From positions 1 to 64,000 of the forward strand of contig NZ_JACHIG010000011.1 of the NCBI RefSeq assembly GCF_014203095.1: a DNA stretch of 64,000 bases, given 5' to 3'. This DNA is from Prosthecobacter vanneervenii (GTDB taxonomy: Bacteria; Verrucomicrobiota; Verrucomicrobiia; Verrucomicrobiales; Verrucomicrobiaceae). The translations under genes and the position numbers were made by a program. The notes beneath the pieces were generated by a model. The model did no database searches and was not told where the DNA came from. It saw only the letters and a program-made list of their open reading frames with translations. Of the stretch, positions 17,152 through 26,411 are shown in pieces; position 1 is the stretch's first letter, and each line of letters begins with the position of its first letter.

Positions 17152-19533
17152 CTAGGGGCGTGGTTTGAGGGTGAGGTGCTGGTGGGTGCGATGGGTGGAG
17201 ATTTGGAGCTGGGCGGGGGTGAATTCGAGGTCGATGCCGCCAGTGAGCCAGGTGTCCAGGTGGGGAATGTTTTGGGCTTTGGCGTGATCTGCAACGGTGG
17301 TGGAGGGGGCGGTCTGGGTGGCGCGTGCGTCGCTGCTGGAGAGGATAAGCTGTGGTGAGGCTTTGAGGAGGAACTCCGGGGAGGTGGCCTGGTCGAGCTC
17401 GTGCTGGCTGCGGATGAGGACATCGCAGCGGAGATCGGCGGAGCTGGAGCAGAGGGTTTTCTCGGTGGACCATCCGGCATCGCTGAGCCAGAGGACGCGC
17501 CAGGGGCCTAGGTGGAGCATGAGGACCATGGCGCGGTCGTCACCGCGCTGGCTCTGGATTTCTGCGGACGGGTAGAGGACACGGACGTGCGCCTTAAAGT
17601 CAGCGGTGTGCGAGAGAGGGATGAGGTCTCCCGCTACGAGCCGGTGGATTGTGGGCGAGCCGGGTTGGGCGAGGAGCTGGCGCAGTGTGGAGGAGGGAGA
17701 AGCGCGCTTTACGGGCTCGAGTGCGCTGCAGTATAACTGCGGCTGATGAAATGCGGTGAGGACTTTGGAGATGGCGCCGATGTGGTCGGCATCGTCATGA
17801 CTGAGGAAGACGCCTTCCAATGAGTTGACGCCGCTGGTGTGGAGGCAGGGGCGGAGGACGCGCTGGAAGCTGGAGTCAGCGCCGGTATCGAGCAGCCAGT
17901 GGCGACGGCCGATGCGGAGGTGATTGGCGGCGCCGCCGAAGGGAAGCTCGAGCACGTGGAGCGTGGCGGGAGCATGAGGAAGAACGGACGCAGGGGTGAA
18001 GTGGATGTTTGCCCCCGGAAGACTGGCGAACCAGGCGGCGCTGAGGGTCATGGCCTTGGCGAGCGCCCAGTTGGCGTTGTTGAGGATGATCTGGGCGCCG
18101 CTGAGATGAAGAGTGGCGGCGCAGAGGCTCATGCAGGTGGCGGCGAGGCAGAAGGTGGAGAGGGGGACGAGGACACAGTTGGCGAGGACTGCGACGGGAG
18201 TGACCGATTGAAAGTGGGCGAGGATGAAAGGCAGGCTGCCAAGCCAGGCGGCGACGGAGACGCTGACAATCTCTGCGAAACGCAGACGGCACCAGCTCCA
18301 GGCGCGCTGGTGCCATGAGGCGAGCTGGGGTGGGAGAAAGGGATCGAGCCGAGTGAAGGGCAGCAGCTTTTCCAGCAGAGGAGCGGAGCCGATGGAGCTG
18401 AACCAGAGCACGCCGAAGGAAAGCTGGAAGCCGGGCATGAAGAGCTGGTTTGAGTCTGTGCCGAGAAGGAGCAGGGCGGCGGCACCGAGGCTGTTTTGAA
18501 GCGAGGCCTCGCGGTCCACGAGCGTGGCGCTGAGAAAGATGGCGACCATGAAGGCGGCGCGCGCTGCGGAAGGCCGCCAGCCCGTGACGAAGGCATAAGC
18601 AAAGACGATGAGGATGGCGAGCCAGAGGGCGAGGCCGCGACGAATGCCGAGCTGTTTCAGCAGCAAGAGAGCGATGACGCCAAGCAGGCCGACCTGCATG
18701 CCGCTGACGGCAAAGACGTGAAGCGTGCCGCTGCTGCGAAAGGCCTCCTCGATTTCATCATCGGCATCTGCCGACATGCCGAGGGCCATGGCACGGAGGA
18801 CGGCCACCATTTGAGGGTCCTCCTCAAGATCCAAAGCGAGCTGAGAGCTGATCCAGCGCCTGCAGGCCTCGGCTTTATCGAGAAAGGAGCACCAGAGAGT
18901 TTCGCCACCGCTGATGCTGATGCGCTGCATGTGGGTGACATCGAGCCGGGCCACACGGCCCATGAGGAGGGAGTAGGTCTGAGCATCGAAAGCGCCAGGA
19001 TTGGAGGCAGTGCGCGGCAACTGGAGAGTGCCGTGGATCTCATAGATACCGGGGCCGGGGAAGAGCACGCCTTTGGGAAGCCGCACGAGGAGCGTGGCCG
19101 GCTGATGCATCGAGAGGCCGATGGCGGGAGCCTCGATTTTTTGAGAGATGCAGAGAGCATGGGCGCGCTCGTCCGCGGTGTTGTCATACTCCGGCAAAAG
19201 GCTGCCACGAATGACGGCCTGCACGGGCCGGGACTGATGCTGCAAAGCGAGGCGGAGCGGGTGGCGGAAGGTTTCCTCTGTGCGAGTGGTGTGGATGAAG
19301 GCGAAGACCAGCAGGCAAGCGGGAAGCAGCAGCCATGAACGTCCGCGAAGCAGGGCCGCACCCAGCAGCACAAGAGAAGCGGCCGGCAGCCAGGACGAAA
19401 GCGAGTGCAGCCAGCCTGCGTCAGCGATGATGATGCCAGATGCCGCCGCCAGCGCCAGGACGAGCAGAGGATTAGCCTGAGACCAGCGCAGCGTTTTGTC
19501 CTGCAAGGACTGCGGAACTGAGGGGAGTCTCAC
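17152..19533 (-). CDS. comEC: ComEC/Rec2 family DNA-uptake channel protein
   Basis: A 793-residue membrane protein of the ComEC/Rec2 family, which carries single-stranded DNA across the inner membrane during natural transformation. It has an N-terminal DUF4131-type region with hydrophobic segments, a central competence domain (about residues 220-500) with many membrane helices (FAVSGMQVGLLGVIALLLLK), and a C-terminal metallo-beta-lactamase domain with VFLSHDDADHIGAI. The start is the GTG at 19533, which overlaps the stop codon of the TPR gene as GTGA, giving strong coupling. The ATG further upstream is translated TPR-gene DNA in another frame. No comEA or pilus genes are in the window. Confidence 0.9.
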   Translation of the reverse strand: MRLPSVPQSLQDKTLRWSQANPLLVLALAAASGIIIADAGWLHSLSSWLPAASLVLLGAALLRGRSWLLLPACLLVFAFIHTTRTEETFRHPLRLALQHQSRPVQAVIRGSLLPEYDNTADERAHALCISQKIEAPAIGLSMHQPATLLVRLPKGVLFPGPGIYEIHGTLQLPRTASNPGAFDAQTYSLLMGRVARLDVTHMQRISISGGETLWCSFLDKAEACRRWISSQLALDLEEDPQMVAVLRAMALGMSADADDEIEEAFRSSGTLHVFAVSGMQVGLLGVIALLLLKQLGIRRGLALWLAILIVFAYAFVTGWRPSAARAAFMVAIFLSATLVDREASLQNSLGAAALLLLGTDSNQLFMPGFQLSFGVLWFSSIGSAPLLEKLLPFTRLDPFLPPQLASWHQRAWSWCRLRFAEIVSVSVAAWLGSLPFILAHFQSVTPVAVLANCVLVPLSTFCLAATCMSLCAATLHLSGAQIILNNANWALAKAMTLSAAWFASLPGANIHFTPASVLPHAPATLHVLELPFGGAANHLRIGRRHWLLDTGADSSFQRVLRPCLHTSGVNSLEGVFLSHDDADHIGAISKVLTAFHQPQLYCSALEPVKRASPSSTLRQLLAQPGSPTIHRLVAGDLIPLSHTADFKAHVRVLYPSAEIQSQRGDDRAMVLMLHLGPWRVLWLSDAGWSTEKTLCSSSADLRCDVLIRSQHELDQATSPEFLLKASPQLILSSSDARATQTAPSTTVADHAKAQNIPHLDTWLTGGIDLEFTPAQLQISTHRTHQHLTLKPRP

Positions 19534-20180
19534 AGTTTCGCAGCCGCTGAAGCCGCATTTTTGGAGCGCTGATCGACGAGCATCTTGTACTGAATCTGCT
19601 CGATTTCGCTGATGCGGTGGTGGGCGTTGGCGCTGTGGCGGGTGTTTGGGAAATTGCCGATGACCTGTTCCAGCATATCGCGTGCGGTGTCGTAATCGTG
19701 GAGGTGGGTGATGTGGACGTCGGCGATGCGGAACATGATGAAGGCGGCATCGTCGACGGGCCAATCCTTGCTCTGCAGATGGTCCTCAAGAGCCTTGAGG
19801 GCGGACTGGGGATCGCGGAGGCGCTCGGCATACACCTTGGCGATTTCAGCGACGGGGAAGGGATCGTCGGGCTTGTCCTCGAGCATCTTTTCGTAATGCT
19901 CGATGGCACCCTGGTAGTCGCCTTGAGCGATGCTGGCGGCGGCCTTGGTCATTTCGTCCTGCTCCGTTCTTTCGCCGGAGGAGAAGACGGATTCACTGAC
20001 GGCATCCCCAAGCATGGGGATGAGGTATTTCACGGCGAGGATTCCGCCGGTCAAGCCGAGCAGAATCACAAACACGAGCTTCATTCCATCTCCTGCGTCT
20101 TTGACCATATTCCAGAGGAGGGCAATGATCAGAAGCGCAAGCGCAGCGACACCAATACGGACAATGAGTTGAGTGTTCAT
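19530..20180 (-). CDS. TPR-repeat membrane protein
   Basis: A 216-residue protein with two N-terminal membrane segments (IVRIGVAALALLIIALLW and LVFVILLGLTGGILAVKYLI). A TPR-like region follows at about residues 75-190, with pairs such as GDYQGAIEHYEKMLEDKPDD and the closely spaced YDTARDMLEQVI. Such proteins usually scaffold complexes at the membrane. It is translationally coupled to comEC by a 4-base GTGA overlap, so a role with DNA uptake is possible but not shown. I chose the ATG at 20180 because the homologous hydrophobic start begins there. Confidence 0.75.
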   Translation of the reverse strand: MNTQLIVRIGVAALALLIIALLWNMVKDAGDGMKLVFVILLGLTGGILAVKYLIPMLGDAVSESVFSSGERTEQDEMTKAAASIAQGDYQGAIEHYEKMLEDKPDDPFPVAEIAKVYAERLRDPQSALKALEDHLQSKDWPVDDAAFIMFRIADVHITHLHDYDTARDMLEQVIGNFPNTRHSANAHHRISEIEQIQYKMLVDQRSKNAASAAAKL

Positions 20181-20247
20181 GGTACGGGATGCAGGGAAGG
20201 CTATCAAACCGCCCGCGTTCCGCCAAGCATGAAATTTGGAGGGGGTG

Positions 20248-21684
20248 TCAGCCGCCGCCGAGGGCGCGGTAAAGGTTTGCCTGAACCTGGAACTGGCGCT
20301 TCATGACGCCGATGAGCTGGAGCCTGGCCTTGAGGGCGTTTTGCTGGGCATTGAGGACTTCGAGGTAGGTGGCGCGGCGGGTGCGGAAGAGGTCTGTGGC
20401 GGTGCTGACGGAGCCGATGAGGATCTGGACCTCCTTGCTCTTCAGAGCCTGCAGGTCTTTGAGAATGCGGATGAAGGCGAGCTGATTGTGGACTTCGACG
20501 TAGCCATTGACGATGGACTGCTGGTAGGCATTGAGGGCTTCGAGCTGCTGGGCATTGGCGTGATCAAACTCGGCCTGTATGGCGCGGCGATTGATCAGTG
20601 GAGCGACAAGGCCACCGACGGCGGAGTAGGTGGCGGAGTGAGCATTGAGAAGGAGATTACTGCGGAAGGCCTGGAGGCCGAGAACTCCATTGATGGAGAC
20701 CGAGGGGAGGAAGGCGGCGCGGGCCGCCTTTACATCTGCCTTGGCGGCGACGAGCTCGAATTCTGCGCGCCGGATGTCAGGGCGATTTTTGAGGAGGTCC
20801 GCTGGAACACTGGATGAGAGCTGAGGCAGGTGTGCGTCGTGAAGTGAGGTCCTGTTACGCATCACCGGTCTTTTGGGGTCTCCGAGCAGGCTGCAGATGA
20901 CACCCTCCTGCTGAACGATCTGCTGCTGGGTGTCGAGACGCATGCCCTGAAGGTTGTAGAGCAGGGCCTCGAACTGCTGGATGGCGAGTTCATTGGCAGC
21001 GCCGGCCTGCTTTTGAATCTGCACGGTTTCGAGGGCGTCTTTCTGAAGCTTGATGGTCTCGTCGATGTTAATGATCTCGGCGTCGAGGGCTACCAGCTCA
21101 TAATAGGCGGTGGCGAGCTCTGAGATGAGCTGAGTTTGGACGAGATTGCGGCCTTCGACCGTGGCGAGCATGCGGGCGGTGGCGGAGGATCTTTTGCTGC
21201 GGAGTTTTCCCCAGATGTCGAGCTCCCAACTGGACTGGAGGCCGACGGAGTAGTCCTGCAGATCCCGGGGAATGATGCGGCCATCGTAGATGGGCGAGGT
21301 GCTGTTGCCCGCGCCATCCATGGTGTAGAGGCCGAAGCGCTGGAGGCCAGCGCCAGCGGTGCCGGAGACCTTGGGAGCCAAGGCGCTGCGAGCGGCGGTG
21401 ATCTGGGCCTTGGCCATCTCGATGCGCTGGAGCGCGATCTTGAGGTCGCGATTGTTTTCGAGCGCCTTGTCGGTGAGAGACTGGAGGTGGGGATCTGTGA
21501 AGTGTCTGCGCCACTGACTGACGCCGGTGAAGGAGGCGGTCTTGTCGGGGGCCTGAGCGGCTGAGGGTGAGGTGGGGGATTTTTTGCCGAAGCGGCGGAA
21601 GTCCTCGCAACTGGTGCAGAACAGGGTGACGAACGAAATGCAGGCGCTGAAAAAAGGCCAGCTCAGATGCAGGGACTCACGCAT
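20248..21684 (-). CDS. RND efflux outer-membrane channel (TolC/OprM-NodT type)
   Basis: A 478-residue outer-membrane factor lipoprotein. The signal sequence ends at CTSC, giving a lipidation cysteine around residue 28. Two OEP repeats have the alternating helix pattern of TolC family members (GLQSSWELDIWGKLRSKRSS and AADV-type blocks such as VAAKADVKAARAAFLPSVSI). It forms the exit duct of the tripartite pump. The start at 21684 gives an 8-base overlap (ATGCGTGA) with the pump gene, so it is the last gene of the operon. The longer frame to 21729 is unlikely. Confidence 0.9.
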   Translation of the reverse strand: MRESLHLSWPFFSACISFVTLFCTSCEDFRRFGKKSPTSPSAAQAPDKTASFTGVSQWRRHFTDPHLQSLTDKALENNRDLKIALQRIEMAKAQITAARSALAPKVSGTAGAGLQRFGLYTMDGAGNSTSPIYDGRIIPRDLQDYSVGLQSSWELDIWGKLRSKRSSATARMLATVEGRNLVQTQLISELATAYYELVALDAEIINIDETIKLQKDALETVQIQKQAGAANELAIQQFEALLYNLQGMRLDTQQQIVQQEGVICSLLGDPKRPVMRNRTSLHDAHLPQLSSSVPADLLKNRPDIRRAEFELVAAKADVKAARAAFLPSVSINGVLGLQAFRSNLLLNAHSATYSAVGGLVAPLINRRAIQAEFDHANAQQLEALNAYQQSIVNGYVEVHNQLAFIRILKDLQALKSKEVQILIGSVSTATDLFRTRRATYLEVLNAQQNALKARLQLIGVMKRQFQVQANLYRALGGG

Positions 21685-24600
21685 GTTCCGGTTCCTTGGA
21701 GGGCTTGGGGGTTGAGGTGAAGGAGGCAAAGATGACGTAGAGGCCGGGGATGAGGAGCATGCCGAAGACGGTGCCGAAGATCATGCCGCCAACTGCGGAG
21801 GCGCCGATGGTGCGATTGCCTGCAGCGCCGACACCCGATGCCGCCATGAGGGGGCTGAGGCCGGCGACGAAGGCGAGAGAGGTCATGAGGATGGGGCGCA
21901 GGCGGGAGACGGCGCTCTCGACAGCGGCCTGCAGAGGGGTGAGACCTTCGCGCTGACGCTGGATGGCGAACTCGACGACGAGGATGGCATTTTTTCCGAG
22001 GAGGCCGATGAGCATGATCATGGAAACCTGGGCGTAGATATTGTTTTCCAGGCCCATCCAAAGAAGGAAGGCGAAGGCGCCGAGCAGGCCGGTGGGCAGA
22101 GAGAGGATGACGGGCAGGGGGAGCAGGAAGCTCTCATACTGCGCGGAGAGCAGCAGGTAGACGAAGGCAAGGCAGATGATGAAGATGAAGACGGCCTGAT
22201 TGCCGGCGAGAATCTGGTCGCGGGTGATGCCAGCCCAGTCGATGCCGAAGCCTTTGGGCAGCTTTTCACGGGCTGTCTCCTGAATGGCCTTGATGGCGGC
22301 GCCGCTGCTGAATCCGGCGGAGGGCTCGCCATTGATCTCGGCGGAGGTGAACATGTTGTAGCGGGTGATCTGATCCACGCCGTAGACTTTCTCCAGCTCC
22401 ACAAAAGTGGAGAGCTGGACCATCTCTCCGTGCTCGTTTTTGACGTGGAGCTTGAGGATGTCCTCAGGATGTGCGCGGTATTCAGGGAGGGCCTGAACCA
22501 TGACCTTGTAGAGCTGGCCGAAGCGGATGAAGTTGGTGGCGTACTTGCCGCCGAGGAGGGTCTGCAAGGTGCTCATGACATTGCTGGTGGTGACGCCTTT
22601 CTGGGCCGCGCGGTCATTGTCCACATGCACCATGTACTGCGGGAAGCTGGCGTCGAAACTGGTGAAGGCGTTGGCGATTTCAGGACGCGACTGGAGATCT
22701 GTGATGAACCTGGCGGCGACGCGCTCCATGTTTTTGAAGTCGCCGCTGCCGGTGCGGTCGAGGAGGCGGAGCTCGAAGCCGCTGGCGTTGCCGTAACCTG
22801 GAACCGCAGGCGGGGAGAAGAATTCGATTTTGGCGTCTTTGATGTGCTTGATCCTGCGGAGGAGCTCGTCCATGACCTGCCTGACGGACTCGGAGCGGTC
22901 GTGCCAGCCGGTGAGGTTGATGAGGCAGGAGCCGTAGGTGGAGCCGCTGGCATCTGTGATGATGTTGACGCCAGCGAGAGTGGAGACGGAGGATATGGCG
23001 GAGATGCCCTCGCAGGAGGCCTGGATCTCATCGATCACGGCCTTGGTACGCTCCAGGGTGGAGCCCGCAGGGGTGGTGACGCCGATGTAGAAGGCGCCCT
23101 GGTCTTCATTGGGAATGAAGCCGGAGGGAAGCCTGCCGCCTGCAAACACCATGAGGGCGCAGAAGCCGAGGAGGATGCCCCAGCTGATGGTGCGCCTGCC
23201 AGCGAGGGCGGTGATCCAACTGGAGTAAACGCCGGAGACTTTGTCGTAGCTGTGATTGAAGAGCTTGAAGAAGCGCCCCAGCAGGCCGCCGCCGCCGGAG
23301 GAGTGGTGGATGCTTTTGAGCATCAAGGCACAGAGGGCGGGCGTGAGGGTGAGAGCCACAACACCGGAGAGCACGATGGCGATGGCCATGGTGAGGGCGA
23401 ACTGCTGGTAAAAGATGCCCGAGGGGCCGGACATGAAGGAAGCGGGCACGAAGACGGCAGCCATGACCAGGGTGATGGCGATGATGGCGCCGCCAATCTC
23501 CTCCATGGCGGACTCGGTGGCCTCGCGGGGGCCAGCGCCGGAGGTTTCCATCTTGGCGTGAACGGCCTCGACCACGACGATGGCGCCGTCCACCACGATG
23601 CCGATGGCGAGGACGAGGGCGAGGAGGGTGATGAGGTTCAGAGAGAAGCCGAGCAACTGCATGAAGAAGAAGGTGCCGACGAGGGACACGGGGACGGCAA
23701 TGACAGGGATCAAGGTGGAGCGCCAGTCCTGGAGGAAGACAAAGGTGACGACGGAAACGAGGAGGAAGGCCTCTGCGAGGGTGCGAAAAACCTCATGCAG
23801 AGAGGCATCAAGGAAACGCGAGACGTCGTAGCTGATCTCGTAGTTCATGCCCTTGAGGAAGGTGGACTCTTTCAGCTCGGCCATGCGCTGCTTGATATTG
23901 GCGATGACCTCGTTGGCATTGGAGCCTGGGAGCTGCTTGAGGAGAATGGCGGCGGTGGGGCGGCCATTGAGCTTGGCCTCGACGTCAAAGTAGTTGGTGC
24001 TGAACTCGACATCGGCAACGTCCTTGATGCGGAGTACCTGGCCTTCATCCGTGGAGAGTATGGGGATCTTTTCGTAGTCCTCCTTGTTTCGATACTTGCC
24101 GGAGTAGCGGATGACGTACTGGAGGTGAGGCTCTGTCTTGTCGGAGCTTTCCCCGACCTTGCCGGGGGCGGCCTCGACATTCTGCTCCTTCAGCGCCGTG
24201 AGCACATCCTCCGCCGAGATGTTGTAGGCGAGCATATTGTCCGGCTTGAGCCAGATGCGCATGGCGTATTCGCGTGTGCCGAGGATGTCCACAAAGCCGA
24301 CGCCCTTGATGCGCTTGAGCTCTGTGAAAATATTGATGTCCGCAAAGTTGTAGAGGAACATCTCGTCGATGTCCGGATTGGTGCTGGTGATGTCGAGGTA
24401 CATCAGCATGGCCTTTTCTTCCTTGGCGATGCGGACGCCGGCCTTGATGATCTCCTCCGGGAGTTCGCCCATGACGGTGGCAACGCGGTTCTGGACATTG
24501 ACGGCGGCAACGTCGGGATCTGTGCCGACTTCAAAGACAACGGAGATGACGCCTACGCCGTCATTGGCGGCGCGGGAGGACATGTACTTCATGCGGGGGA

Positions 24601-24814
24601 CGCCATTGATGGAGCGCTCCAGGGGGACGATGGCCGCCTTTGTGAGCGTCTCGGCATTGGCACCGGTGTATTCCACGGTCACGTTCACCTCGGGAGGTGC
24701 GATGCTGGGAAACTGGGTGATGGGGAGCTGGAGGAGAGACAGGATGCCGAGGAAGGTGATGATGATGGAAATCACCATCGAGAGCACGGGTCTGCGGATG
24801 AACTCGCGAATCAT
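21677..24814 (-). CDS. RND multidrug efflux pump (HAE1/AcrB type)
   Basis: A 1045-residue inner-membrane transporter of the hydrophobe/amphiphile efflux class: 12 membrane helices, two large periplasmic loops and the usual duplication. The helix-4 proton relay reads VVDGAIVVVEA around residues 407-416. The first Asp (D409) is present, but the next position, Asp in AcrB (D408), is Gly here. The helix-10 lysine is kept in LLGKNAILVVEF. The operon order adaptor-pump-channel is complete. Drug, bile-salt or lipid substrates cannot be deduced. An unusual relay may change coupling rather than abolish it. Confidence 0.93.
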   Translation of the reverse strand: MIREFIRRPVLSMVISIIITFLGILSLLQLPITQFPSIAPPEVNVTVEYTGANAETLTKAAIVPLERSINGVPRMKYMSSRAANDGVGVISVVFEVGTDPDVAAVNVQNRVATVMGELPEEIIKAGVRIAKEEKAMLMYLDITSTNPDIDEMFLYNFADINIFTELKRIKGVGFVDILGTREYAMRIWLKPDNMLAYNISAEDVLTALKEQNVEAAPGKVGESSDKTEPHLQYVIRYSGKYRNKEDYEKIPILSTDEGQVLRIKDVADVEFSTNYFDVEAKLNGRPTAAILLKQLPGSNANEVIANIKQRMAELKESTFLKGMNYEISYDVSRFLDASLHEVFRTLAEAFLLVSVVTFVFLQDWRSTLIPVIAVPVSLVGTFFFMQLLGFSLNLITLLALVLAIGIVVDGAIVVVEAVHAKMETSGAGPREATESAMEEIGGAIIAITLVMAAVFVPASFMSGPSGIFYQQFALTMAIAIVLSGVVALTLTPALCALMLKSIHHSSGGGGLLGRFFKLFNHSYDKVSGVYSSWITALAGRRTISWGILLGFCALMVFAGGRLPSGFIPNEDQGAFYIGVTTPAGSTLERTKAVIDEIQASCEGISAISSVSTLAGVNIITDASGSTYGSCLINLTGWHDRSESVRQVMDELLRRIKHIKDAKIEFFSPPAVPGYGNASGFELRLLDRTGSGDFKNMERVAARFITDLQSRPEIANAFTSFDASFPQYMVHVDNDRAAQKGVTTSNVMSTLQTLLGGKYATNFIRFGQLYKVMVQALPEYRAHPEDILKLHVKNEHGEMVQLSTFVELEKVYGVDQITRYNMFTSAEINGEPSAGFSSGAAIKAIQETAREKLPKGFGIDWAGITRDQILAGNQAVFIFIICLAFVYLLLSAQYESFLLPLPVILSLPTGLLGAFAFLLWMGLENNIYAQVSMIMLIGLLGKNAILVVEFAIQRQREGLTPLQAAVESAVSRLRPILMTSLAFVAGLSPLMAASGVGAAGNRTIGASAVGGMIFGTVFGMLLIPGLYVIFASFTSTPKPSKEPEHA

Positions 24815-24925
24815 TCAGAGGCGTCTGGTTGGTCGGTTGGGTGCATGGAGCCAGAAGCCGGATGCGGAGGAGGTCCGCATCGTCCGTTTACACGCCCGGC
24901 TATCCGTTGGGGTTGGGGGCATCTG

Positions 24926-26068
24926 TCAGAAGGGCGCCACTTCAGCGAGCGCCTTGAAGTCGGGTGCGATCACCTCGCCTTCCTTGACCACCTGAATGCC
25001 CTCAAAGATGATGCGGTCGCTGGGCTTGAGGCCGGAGTCGATGACGTAGTGGTTTTGGAGGCGGAGCTTTGTGCCGATGCTGCGGAGTTCGATGCTGTTC
25101 TCCGGAGTGAGGGCAAAGACGCAGGTTTTGTGCTGGACCTCGAAGGTGCATTTCTGCGGGATGACGAGCGCGTTTTTGAGCTCTGAGCGCAGGATGACCT
25201 TGCCGGTGGAGCCATGCTTGAGGAGGTGCTCTGGGTTGGGGAAGCTAGCGCGGAAGGCGATGTTTCCAGTGCTTTTGGAGATGACGCTTTCCCAGGTCTC
25301 GATCCTGCCCTGATGAGGGTGGATTTCGCCATTGGCGAGTTCGAGCATGACGCTGCCCTGTTCGCCGAGATCGCGGCGCTTGGCGAGTTCAAGGTATTCG
25401 CGCTCGGAGACATTGAAGTAGGCGTAAACGTCTCCGTCATTGGAGATGGAGGTGAGGAGATCGCCTTCTGCGATGAGGCTGCCAGTCTTGCTGCGGATGC
25501 GGTTGATGATGCCGTCAAACGGGGCGCGGACTTCGGCATAGGAGAGTCTGCGCTCGGCATCGGCGACAGTGGTGAGAGCTTCGTCCACCCTGGCCATGGC
25601 AGAATCGAGCTTGGCCTTGGACATTTCCCATTCGGAGAGGGAGATGATTTTTTTGTCGAGGAGAAGCTGGTTATTCTGAAGGTCGATCTCGGCCATCTTG
25701 GCCTCAGCCTGGGCCCCCTTGAGACGGGCATTGGCGCGCTTGACCTCCTCCTGATACTCGTGGCTGCTGATAGTGAAGAGAAGCTGTCCGGTGGTGACGC
25801 GCTGGCCTTCATCGGCAGATACTTTTTCCAGGCGGCCGCTGACGCGGGCACGGAGCTCGATGAAATTGGAATTCTGAATACTGGCCACGTACTCCTGGCC
25901 GTGAGGGACATCCATGACCACGGCGGAGGTGACCGGGTATGATTTGCTGGGAGGCGGGGCGACTGCGGTTTTGTCTTCACCGCAGGAAGCCAAGGAGAGG
26001 AGGAGCGAGAGAGAGGCGACCGCTTTCAATCCGGCACATTTGTCGAGTACGTCTTTATATGAGGTCAT
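24926..26068 (-). CDS. RND efflux periplasmic adaptor (AcrA/MexA type)
   Basis: A 380-residue membrane-fusion lipoprotein. The signal ends at SLASCGED with the lipidation Cys near residue 29. The lipoyl-like and barrel-sandwich region (DVPHGQEYVASIQNSNFIEL, then LRARVSGRLEKV) flanks an alpha-hairpin (about residues 100-170), and beta-barrel and membrane-proximal domains follow. It bridges the pump and the outer channel. The three genes run in the order adaptor, pump, channel from one upstream region that carries a 27-bp palindrome. The start at 26068 is the first ATG before the signal peptide. Confidence 0.92.
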   Translation of the reverse strand: MTSYKDVLDKCAGLKAVASLSLLLSLASCGEDKTAVAPPPSKSYPVTSAVVMDVPHGQEYVASIQNSNFIELRARVSGRLEKVSADEGQRVTTGQLLFTISSHEYQEEVKRANARLKGAQAEAKMAEIDLQNNQLLLDKKIISLSEWEMSKAKLDSAMARVDEALTTVADAERRLSYAEVRAPFDGIINRIRSKTGSLIAEGDLLTSISNDGDVYAYFNVSEREYLELAKRRDLGEQGSVMLELANGEIHPHQGRIETWESVISKSTGNIAFRASFPNPEHLLKHGSTGKVILRSELKNALVIPQKCTFEVQHKTCVFALTPENSIELRSIGTKLRLQNHYVIDSGLKPSDRIIFEGIQVVKEGEVIAPDFKALAEVAPF

Positions 26069-26219
26069 GAGATTTGAGCATGAGCATGTGATGTGCCATT
26101 TCTATACGGGCGGGGCGATGCATAGGTAGAACGCCTTCTTTGGAGAAAGGCGGTGGAAGTTTGTAATGGCCGGTGGTTATAAATCGGCCTGAGATTGTTG
26201 GTTCCGCTTGGGTTTGGGG

Positions 26220-26246
26220 TTAAACTATTGTATATGAATAGTTTAA
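26220..26246. promoter_or_regulatory. 27-bp palindrome, likely operator
   Basis: TTAAACTATT, seven bases, AATAGTTTAA: perfect 10-bp arms. It lies 152 bp upstream of the adaptor start. Size and symmetry fit TetR/AcrR- or MarR-type operators, which commonly control RND pumps. No such regulator gene lies within about 18 kb on either side. A transcriptional role is inference. Confidence 0.5.
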
Positions 26247-26367
26247 TTGGTTGTTTTGTGACAAAACACACCCTTTGATCGCTCTTATTTAGAGCGCGTA
26301 AAACCTGTAAATGAGGGCGGGTTGTAGTAATAAGCGCCACATTGTTTGCGTGAAAAGCACGCGTCAC

Positions 26368-26392
26368 AAAAAGTTCAGAAAATGAACTTTTT
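26368..26392. terminator. AT-rich hairpin with flanking T/A runs
   Basis: AAAAAGTTCA, loop GAAAA, TGAACTTTTT: perfect 10-bp arms with a T-run on both strands. On the minus strand it would terminate transcripts from the PQQ-propeller gene, whose stop is at about 26544. On the plus strand it has the same shape. It could instead be a second operator for the efflux operon. Confidence 0.5.
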
Positions 26393-26411
26393 TTCCGGGA
26401 ACTGGTATTTC

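Noticed and set aside
19534-19764. N-terminal extension of ComEC
   Set aside because: It is the TPR gene read in another frame. The GTG at 19533 with a GTGA overlap is the better start.
22430-25186. 918-codon open frame on the plus strand
   Set aside because: It lies exactly opposite the RND pump. GC-rich third positions create long antisense frames; the translation is Gly/Glu/Val/Asp-rich with no homology.
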